Shown: positions 56,303 through 64,000 of the stretch, in pieces | Position numbering within the stretch: the stretch's first letter is position 1 | How the letters are laid out: every line of letters starts with the position of its first letter | Position numbers and translations under genes: made by a program | NCBI RefSeq assembly: GCF_023101765.2 | Contig: NC_064228.1 | Location: forward strand, 8,481,501 to 8,545,500 | From: Spodoptera frugiperda | Taxonomy: Eukaryota > Arthropoda > Insecta > Lepidoptera > Noctuidae | Length of the DNA stretch: 64,000 nt | Reading direction: 5' to 3' | Notes under the pieces: generated by a model | The model's input: the letters and a program-made list of their open reading frames with translations, nothing else | What the model was told of the DNA's origin: nothing | Database searches by the model: none

Positions 56303-56380
56303 ATGGTGAAAAATTGGTGTACATTGTATAGCGGTATTACGTGCCGTAATGTGCACCTCTGTCTACCCCTTCAGGGAAAA
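56303..56380 (+). mobile_element. SINE (2645 family), 3' fragment
   Basis: AAATGGTGAAAAATTGGTGT, TATAGCGGTATTACGTGCCG, CTCTGTCTACCCCTTCAGGG. Confidence 0.7.
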
Positions 56381-56429
56381 AACGTGTAGAACACTCGATA
56401 GCCTGCAAATTTTATTATTGTCACCAGTT

Positions 56430-56545
56430 ACCCCCTAGCTTATCTTAAATTTCTAACCCCCAAAAGACCGGCAACGTCTCTGGTATTTCGGGTGTCCATG
56501 GCCGGCGGCGATTGCTTACCATCAGGTGATCCGTTTGCTCGTTTT
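56430..56545 (+). repeat. Interspersed repeat (GGCGGCGATTGCTTACCATC family), best 3' copy
   Basis: TTTCTAACCCCCAAAAGACC, TCTGGTATTTCGGGTGTCCA, GGCGGCGATTGCTTACCATC, then AGGTGATCCGTTTGCTCGTT. Confidence 0.65.
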
Positions 56546-57202
56546 CCAGCCATTACCAATACGCTAGCACTTACGTCTTGCTTAATAACTTAGTTCATCT
56601 AGTTTAAATATAAATCCCATAGTTCTGTATATCCCTTATGACTTCAATCTAATTAATACAGGGGACCTTCAGCTGGGCTACACGTGTGTTCCAATTACTC
56701 TCGAGCCCAGGTTTTAATTAAGCGCATTGATGCCGTCTCGAGGCGAGCCATTGTGCTCCCTCTGCCGTACCTAGTTGCTTGCCTACCTACATATAAACGT
56801 GTGTTTGTATGTCTGTATGATACACAGGTATGTTGAGCATTGTCTTATCCGCGTCCTAATGAGATTTTGTATATAATTCAAAAAGCAAAGGACTTTATTT
56901 GAGAATAGTGTCTTTTGGTGCTATTTTTGGCTATTACAAAAATAGGGATAATAACGGTATGAGAATTAAAAATCTATTTAGTTCGTCAGTAAGGTAGTGA
57001 ACAATTAATATGAGATACCAACTATCTGGTAATTAAGTGACGTCACGCAATATTTCAAATCAATATATCGTCGAAAGTACTTGTTTTGTGACCACTAGAC
57101 TAACGAGGCAGGGAATCAATACATAGGTAGTTAAATACATCTCAAGACAAAACCTAATCGCTTATAAAAAAAAACACAACATAATAATGTGGTATTTGGT
57201 GA

Positions 57203-57268
57203 CATTACGTTTCGTAATGAGCTCCTCTGCCTACCTCTTCGGGGATAAAAAGCTGTGACGTTGTGTGT
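57203..57268 (+). mobile_element. SINE (2645 family), 3'-terminal fragment
   Basis: GACATTACGTTTCGTAATGA, CTCTGCCTACCTCTTCGGGG, TGACGTTGTGTGTGTC; keeps the (GT)n tail. Confidence 0.7.
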
Positions 57269-57537
57269 GTCTAATAACATAATATACATATTCCAATCTA
57301 AATGTCTTGTAAACTACGGCTTAGGTATTTACCGTGCGGTTAAGGGATTGTAAACTATGTAACTATCAGACTAGAATACATAGTACATTGAATGTAGAAC
57401 AGTGTAAAGGTATGTATGTACGATAGAGTTGCGGCCATCGTTGGATTACACGTCGATCGTTGTGGGCTAATGGGGAATTGGAATTTTCATACTTGGTCTG
57501 GTTAAAATTGTTTTTTGATTTCAAAATGTAACTTTAA

Positions 57538-57555
57538 CTTGTTCTTTCTTTCAGG
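57538..57555 (+). promoter_or_regulatory. Strong 3' splice-site-like sequence
   Basis: CTTGTTCTTTCTTTCAG|GTTTTC has a long pyrimidine tract and CAG. Joined to the 54427 exon it would encode GFLINN then stop. It lies 122 bases upstream of the recursive-splice-like junction, so 57556-57677 could be a small exon. Confidence 0.4.
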
Positions 57556-57654
57556 TTTTCTAATTAATAATTAGTGTTTGTTGATGGTTCAATACGTAAA
57601 CGTGATTTTCTTTACTATAAGGTTACTGAGCATTGTATTACAAAATATTTAATG

Positions 57655-57684
57655 TATTTTTCTTTATTTTGTTACAGGTAAGTC
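57655..57684 (+). promoter_or_regulatory. Candidate recursive splice (ratchet) site
   Basis: ATTTTTCTTTATTTTGTTACAG joins directly to GTAAGT at 57677/57678. This is a full-strength 3' splice site fused to a full-strength 5' splice site, the hallmark of zero-length exons used to remove long introns stepwise, best known in Drosophila. It is in the plus-strand intron after the 54427 exon, in the correct orientation. Confidence 0.55.
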
Positions 57685-58964
57685 AATATTTCTTCGAGAA
57701 TATGATTGCAATATTCTCAATAGTTATTTCGTAAGTAATTATTTAATAAGAAAGAACCGTAATGTGAAAATATTTCAGCTTGAATACAATTTTTGTCCCT
57801 TATTTCGTACAGCGCCATCTAGTATATAGTGACTGTATTTGTAAGTGAACACAGTGACACTGGTTCTGCTACTCGCCGCCAGATGGCGGTAAATGTAGCT
57901 GTGTACATTCTGCTTCCTCTCGGCAGATATTTTAAAACTAAAACAAGGAAGTTTATGCACGATTGAATTGTATTTAAATAATATTTGAAACTAAACTCCA
58001 GTCTGTAACATTGTTATTTGTTAATTGGTAAACATTTAGCTTGAACACGTCATCGATATAGAAGTATAGGAATACATTTCAGGGAATTCGTTTTGACCGC
58101 GATGACGTTCTTTCATTCACGCTTTGCACGCGTAGGGGAGAGTGCACACGATATACTATGACGTCACGATCATCCGACTCTAGTGACAACTTGTCATCTT
58201 GTATGATTGTCCTGTCTTGGATTCGTAATTAACTGGGACTTACCTGCGGGTGTGGTTATTGCATCGACACACGTCAATGAATATGAAATAAAAAATAAAC
58301 AAATACCCATTAAGATCCTTCGATCCTTTTTAGTAAGTAGTGTCAATTTAATGACAACTGAATTTACACAATGATCTTGATACTATTAACTTACTACATA
58401 ATTATGTGGCCAGTGGATTTTATGTTTTTTAGTTTAGATGTACCTAAATACTATTTTGTAGAATTAATTATTTTAATCAAACCAACCAAATTCAGCAAAT
58501 AATAATTGAATTTCTTATATTTACTTAAAATTAAGTTCATATCTTAATATAATTTAGTTTTGCTTTACCCAGTATCTACTCATTACTTCATAACATACTG
58601 ACGTGTAATAGTGGAATTATATGAACATTTCTGCCTCTTCCTGGGTAAATCCAGGCGCTATAGTACTGCTATATATACTAATAAATCAGCGCATTATGAA
58701 CTTATTATATTCCGTATTGTTCTCAGAACTCGGTCTGGTAGCTCGGGTTATATTGAAATGTTTGGATTACTCGCCAACGTCGGGTTTTCGGAAATTGACC
58801 GTGATCGGTCATTGGCATGGTTTCATTGTTGGTTTGATACGAGTATTCGTTTATTTATTGGACTTGGATAAGCTAATTAGTGGTTTATTTAGTTAGGTTT
58901 ATATTTAAACAAGAAGATATTATACTATTTAATATGGTTTAGTATATAATCCATTAGCTTCTGC

Positions 58965-59120
58965 CAGTGGCTTCGACCGCGGTCCCGTGGGATAAAAAGT
59001 ATCCTATGCGTTATTCCAGACCATAATCTACCCCTGTTCCAAATTTCATCCTGATCCTTTCAGCCATTGTGAAGTGATTGAGTAATAAACACACATACAA
59101 ACTCACAAACTTTTACATTT
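58965..59120 (+). repeat. RTE-like LINE 3'-end fragment
   Basis: GTCCCGTGGGATAAAAAGTA, CTACCCCTGTTCCAAATTTC, CACACATACAAACTCACAAA. It resembles a widespread lepidopteran RTE 3' UTR. The 5' part is missing. Confidence 0.6.
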
Positions 59121-59537
59121 ATAATATCAGCTCGAATATGCATTATGCAATGTATCTATAGTAGGGAAGTCATCCATAGCACATATCCGTAGCATTTTCC
59201 ATATCAAAAACATAACTTAGCTGAATCTGTATCCACCAGTGCCAAGCTATGTGTACCAATGCATATGATTGGTGGAAGCCAAACGCATCCACAGCAACGT
59301 AGCATTAGCACAAGACAACAACTTATCAAGATACATAAATTATGTTATACTGACAGTTATAATTGTTCAAGTAACTAACTCATGCAAAATACAAGATATC
59401 TTACAATCAGGGTCTCGTAAAACAAACCAGTGGACCTCGTAAAACAAAACCTCTAGCCTCTAGAGGTCAACCATTAACATACGACTCTATAACATGTTTT
59501 ATTACAATCAGTTGTAACATGTGTTACTTTATAACGT

Positions 59538-59748
59538 ACTAGCTACTTCCGCGCGGTTTCACCCGCTCTACTTGGCTCCTACTGGTCATAGTGTGATGTT
59601 TTATAGCCTATAGCCTTCCTCGATAAATGCACTATCCAACATAAAAAGAATTATTCAATTCGGACCAGTAGTTCCGGAGATTAGCGCGTTGAAACAAACA
59701 AACAAACAATGAAACAAACAAATTCTTCGGCTTTATAATATTATATTA
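59538..59748 (+). repeat. Interspersed repeat (CTACTTCCGCGCGGTTTCAC family), best copy
   Basis: CTAGCTACTTCCGCGCGGTT, TCACCCGCTCTACTTGGCTC, CGGACCAGTAGTTCCGGAGA, then repeated CAAA units (AACAAACAAACAA) and TTCGGCTTTATAATATTATA. Confidence 0.7.
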
Positions 59749-60840
59749 TAGGTACTTACATTGTTATTATAACATATATGTTATGTAGTGTTTACCTTGT
59801 TCATTAGTAATATGAATAAATTATAAAGCGAGGGTGAATCCATTCGCTTTGAGCTGCAGCTGATTTGTGGAAACATAAGGGAGGATAGTTGTTGGGACGT
59901 TTATGTTGGGAGCAGCTGTTTGATTCCGTTTTATATTGTTTAAAAAGTTGGTCGTACTGTTAGTTGGTTAGTGATAAATGATAAAATGTGATTTTAAACG
60001 CAAATATATGTATAGTCAAAATAAAAAAAATTAATTAATCCTTAATTAGGCACTTCCAGAACTTCAAATTGAATTGTCAATAGAACAGTTAAATTGAGCC
60101 CTTTAGCAAGCTTTAATCCATAATGCCATGTCGTTTACCAACACATAATACAATAAATGCAGTTATCACTGTAAAATACATTAATGTAATTAGCTAAATT
60201 AACATCTTATACTATAAAGCAGAAGATTTTGTTTGTTGCTTTGTTTGAACGCGCTAATATTGCTACAAAACACAAAAACTTCAAAAAATATAGTCCAAAC
60301 AAAACATTTCAGTAATATCGCGAGTATTTCCTCGAAACGATCACCACACAGATTAAGATTTCACTTTCCTCAATCTGACCCATACCCATCAGCCAATTCA
60401 TTCACATCAGACGGTTTCCTCACCTCCCATCATCACATCACGCGCCCCCGCTCACAAAACACCACCCTACGTACGACAACTCGTGCGCAAGTCGGCCATA
60501 TGTGACTGTGACGTCACACACACCTTGCATACAACGTTGTCACGCGGCGTGGCTCGCACCGCGGGAATGCACTGACCTTTTACTGTTATGTTACTATTTA
60601 TTAATTAATTCTATTATGCACTTGATTGTCAGTATTTATTGCTGTGAAACGGTCTAGTCTAGGTCTTGTGAATACACCTGGGTAAATATATATTGTAGGT
60701 TTAGGTATTTTAATAACTTTTTTTTTATATACGATACTTAGTTCAGATTTTTGTGAATAGATTGTTTTTGTGATAGTCTTTCTTTGCGCATTGACTGTGT
60801 ACGACTAGCTGCTGTGCAATGGGCTACGGATTTGATTTTT
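59749..60840. other. Mostly unannotated, with one LINE scrap and a GC patch
   Basis: 60019-60080 (TTAATCCTTAATTAGGCACT..CTTCAAATTGAATTGTC) is a minus-oriented LINE 3' relic. 60410-60580 is CpG-rich, with TGACGTCA at 60509-60516, and could be regulatory. No exon is identified. Confidence 0.35.
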
Positions 60841-60849
60841 GAAATTGTT

Positions 60850-60920
60850 CGGGGTTGGGTGTCATGTGTATCTAAAATTTGTAATCAGAGAAAGTTCTAG
60901 TGTAGAGCAAAGTTTTTTTA
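60850..60920 (+). repeat. Interspersed repeat (CACGACACAGGAGAAAATC family), degenerate
   Basis: GTTGGGTGTCATGTGTATCT and CTAGTGTAGAGCAAAGTTTT only; the middle part differs. Confidence 0.45.
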
Positions 60921-61004
60921 AGATTAAGATATTAAAACAATGCATAAAATCTTAATGAAGTACTCCAGTCAAATAAAAAAGACGGAGACGGAAAAGTGGA
61001 TGGG

Positions 61005-61152
61005 CAACTGGCTGCCGTGCAATATTTCCGCACAGGGCAACTCTTTGTGTTTATCCACAAATTGTTGTTTCGTGTCTGGGTGTCATGTGCATGTGAAATT
61101 GTATATTTGTAAACGCACCCACGACACAGGAGAAAATCTTAGTGTGGAGCAA
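61005..61152 (+). repeat. Interspersed repeat (CACGACACAGGAGAAAATC family), copy 2
   Basis: CAACTGGCTGCCGTGCAATA, GGGCAACTCTTTGTGTTTAT, GGTGTCATGTGCATGTGAAA, ACGACACAGGAGAAAATCTT. It lies about 100 bases after the degenerate copy. Confidence 0.65.
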
Positions 61153-61826
61153 CAATATTTAAAAAGAAAAACTTGTTGCTACTTCATTTAAATATAATAT
61201 TAACTTGTGTCCGAATTGAGGTCAACTATTTAGAACAATCACATTACCCTTCATTACCCTTGAGAAACGACTGATATTACATACGGGGCTTCCTGTCTTC
61301 TGTCCAACTAACGAATGTTAAAAACTTTCTTACAATCTATGAAATATGTTGAATCAATATTATTAAATATGTTTAACAACTGCACATCAAACTATCCTTC
61401 AATCTACAAAAGAGATTTTGACTTTATATACAAGCTAATAAAGTTTTAAATAAGTTAAAGTACGATAGTTCATATTAAGCATAGGCACATGCTCATCAAT
61501 CTACTCTTCAAGGTACAATAGAGATTCAACTTTAAATCAAAACAAATAAAGTTGAAAATAAGTTAAAAATCTCTGATAGGTTGTGTATTCACGCGGAAAC
61601 AGGTGTTGTGTAGGATTTGGCCGGCAGATGGCGCCCTGGCCAGGTGCACAGATTATAAATCTATACAGGCTCCTTAACTTCCAATGTGGCTGTCTGGTGG
61701 CTGGTATACTCACATGTGTTTGGGCTTTTTGCATTTATTTATTATCTGTGATGAAATTTTGACTGCTTATCTTTAAGGATTTGGTCACTACCACGGGGAT
61801 TCGGGTTCGACTTCTGAGCTTTTTTT
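61153..61826. other. Unannotated stretch
   Basis: AT-rich. CAATCTACAAAAGAGATTTTGACTTTATA..AATAAAGTT and CTACTCTTCAAGGTACAATA..AATAAAGTTGAAAATAAG form a weak two-copy local repeat (61400-61470, 61500-61565). Confidence 0.35.
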
Positions 61827-61926
61827 ACGTTGATAAGTCTGCGTTTGGCCACCAACCCGCTAACTGCCAGGACGGCGAAGCGAAGATGTGACCGAAGATG
61901 GAGCACACAGACTTAGAAAGTACCTA
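61827..61926 (-). repeat. ~100-bp repeat with AAGTCTGYGT inverted ends, copy 2
   Basis: Reverse orientation of 52165-52266, including shared flanks (ATCAACGT, AGGTACTTTCT). Confidence 0.65.
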
Positions 61927-62495
61927 AATATGACCTTTTGGATTTTGTATTGAATTGTGGACTATTCTCTTCATTTTCTGTGTATAAAACGTTCACAAAA
62001 GTAACGTCGCGCGAGGTTTAAAATCGTCGAAAATACTTGTTTCTGAGCGAAAAGAAAATATCTACATGTGTAACATTTTAAAACAATCTACAAGACGGAC
62101 ATTAAAATAAAAATTACTCAACTACACTTATTTCTCATAAATAGTGTATTTAAAAAAATATAATAATGCATGTCAATACATACATACACAATATATTCCA
62201 AGTACATTAGGTACGTGTGACAGGTGTGAGCACAGATATCGTTTGGCAATACATATTTTGGTTTCGTTTTTCCTACCTCGTTACCAATCGTGCTTGTTTT
62301 ATTTTCGACTGGGCTTGGCTGAATATAAAGTGGACTCCACCAGCTGGGACACAGGTGTACACGAGTGCTGGTTCAATGTATGATCTGAATTATTTAATTG
62401 TGTTTAATATTAAGTAGTATTTGTCCTTGAACAGTGTTTCCATTAGTAAATATTAAATTAGTTTATGAGTAAATTTCATAACTTAAGTGTTTCTT
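61927..62495. other. Unannotated stretch
   Basis: Two overlapping plus-strand frames (62144-62383, 62217-62417) have no coding bias or splice sites. Confidence 0.3.
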
Positions 62496-62582
62496 TATTA
62501 AGTCTGTGTGCTCCATCTTTGGCCACATCTTTTCTTCGCCGTTCTAGCAGAAAGCGGGTTGGTGGACAAACGCAGACACGCT
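62496..62582 (+). repeat. ~100-bp repeat with AAGTCTGYGT inverted ends, copy 3
   Basis: TAAGTCTGTGTGCTCCATCT, AAAGCGGGTTGGTGGACAAA, CGCAGACACG. Confidence 0.6.
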
Positions 62583-63059
62583 GGAAAAAACAACTAATTC
62601 TGATCACTTTAAGCAACTAGTTTGTTGCTTTCCGCAAGGTAAAAAGCTCTGTACTTAGAAGTTGTGTGTATCAGCTGAAATTGTTCCCTTAGTGTAGGTA
62701 TCAAATATAAAGGGTCCAATTCCTATAAAATATGATACCTATTTACCGGGTTTTATATTGAAGTAAATAAAATAAAATCACTCAATATTTTATTCCTCTA
62801 ACAATCAAATACAGTACAAAGGTCTTTTCAAGCCATAAAAACTGTAATCATATAAACAAAACAAAGAAAATTATATAAACAGTAACATTTTATATGAACC
62901 AATGACCTTGGCGTAAACAAACCATTAATCTATTATAACCAAACCCTAGAAACCATGAATGAAGCTGGGAACTGATATAATTTATCATTTCGTTCCCAAC
63001 GTGCGCAGGAGTCGATTTTTGGTCGCGTGCCAATAAACTTATAGTAAGCACACATCGAG
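62583..63059. other. Unannotated AT-rich stretch
   Basis: No coding, RNA or repeat signal recognised. Confidence 0.35.
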
Positions 63060-63145
63060 CTACACAATACCAGTTTATCATGGTCTCGCTTTGTATGATC
63101 TTTCCACACATTCGACGGTCAGTTTATACTGGTTATGTATAGCGT
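63060..63145 (-). repeat. Palindromic ~90-bp repeat, copy 4
   Basis: ACCAGTTTATCATGGTCTCG, CACATTCGACGGTCAGTTTA, TACTGGTTATGTATAG; nearly identical to copy 3. Confidence 0.75.
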
Positions 63146-64000
63146 GATGTGTACATTATGTTTTGTGAAAAACACGAAGTGATGATGTGATCGGTTTTAT
63201 GATATAATTTGATATAATTATACGTTTTCTCAAGTGTTTATAATTATATGGAATTCCGTGGAATTAAACGTGATGGTGGTGACAATTTATTAATTTTCTG
63301 GAATCGGGAAATTGGTTTGTTTGTGCCACTAATTCTATGGAAGTTTTCATTTGAGTCATGATAGTTTCCTGGGACACTCTTCCGGATTTACTTTGGGAAT
63401 TCTGTTATCTTGACCTTCCATATTATATTGGGATTAATACTCAGTGTTACTACTGAGAAATTCTCAATTTGAAAAACCCAGTAGATAATACTTTCACCGA
63501 TACGAAGATCGAATTCGAGATCACTCATTGTGGCGTTTGCAACTCAATCAACTCATTGTTGAGAAAAATTCCCTCCTCACAAAAATAAGGAGTAAGCATA
63601 ATTATTTATTAACGAAGTACATTATATGAAATATAGCCTTAAAGAGAAATGATAAACATACAAGAAAAAGAAACAAAAGCTCTCTGTGTTACTAAAGAAA
63701 AAAGGACTTCTGTCACTGCAATTTTGTTTCCAACACATCAAGCTATCCAAACCCTTCAACAAATAACACACTTTATTATTTACACATTAAAGTTGCAAAT
63801 CTATTGAAAGATATGTAACAGGTTGATCTGCTGTTGTCCATGACAGTATTACAATTGTTTTGATAACTCACTATCTGTCAGTCGGGCAAACAAAAATGGC
63901 CGGCCAACCAACGCGTCGTATCTAAATATAGGCTCTTTTGGCGTGTTTTTCTGCACTGTTTTAAATAATTACTTCATGTATTGTATTTGGGTGTACTTGT
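63146..64000. other. Unannotated AT-rich end of window
   Basis: Nothing recognised apart from a GGCCGGCC at 63899-63906. Confidence 0.35.

Overview
The window looks like nuclear DNA of a moth or butterfly (Lepidoptera), most likely a noctuoid moth. It is AT-rich, with sparse coding sequence, short GC-rich exons with GT-AG borders, and dense short interspersed repeats that I know from lepidopteran genomes. These include a tRNA-headed SINE ending in a (GT)n tail, CR1/Jockey-, R1- and RTE-type LINE pieces, a BEL/Pao element, hAT and pogo/Tigger derivatives and small fold-back elements. Taxon and family names come from memory of such sequences, not from a search.

Host coding evidence is small. 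On the + strand near the left end, three phase-compatible exons (2984-3336, 4000-4059, 4611-4676) encode a canonical C1 zinc finger and its downstream linker, probably part of an insect RhoGEF2-like Rho activator. No further exons of that gene were recognised in the remaining 59 kb. On the + strand at 54427-54517 an ATG-initiated exon encodes a very basic 30-residue N-terminus with a strong donor. About 3.2 kb downstream is a near-perfect recursive-splice (ratchet) sequence at 57677/57678. On the - strand, a candidate coding exon (16273-16475) and a non-coding exon-like segment with excellent splice sites (31517-31599) may belong to an otherwise unseen transcript. Three promoter-like patches are noted: 14350-14520, 26592-26715, and one inside the insertion at 7490-8340.

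Mobile DNA, left to right. 5124-10768 is a minus-strand BEL/Pao retrotransposon with 201-bp LTRs, an AAAAG target duplication and a tRNA-Tyr primer site. It lacks reverse transcriptase and RNase H and is interrupted by an 851-bp insertion with inverted-repeat ends. 12556-13153 is hAT-like. 22761-23456 is a deleted hAT element with an exact 8-bp target duplication, a transposase C-terminal remnant and palindromic GATCCCGGGATC-type end repeats. 25696-26157 is a pogo/Tigger-like element bounded by TA. 32571-33351 has 39-bp perfect inverted repeats around an R1-type reverse transcriptase scrap. 41911-43422 is a 5'-truncated CR1/Jockey-group LINE. A primer-binding-site motif at 51946 marks an LTR remnant. 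Many small repeats fill the rest.

Most of 5-54 kb reads as intronic or intergenic sequence made of repeats and unannotated AT-rich DNA. No rRNA gene, intact tRNA gene, CRISPR array or bacterial-type operon was seen. I read the sequence by eye, so short exons (<60 codons) could have been missed.
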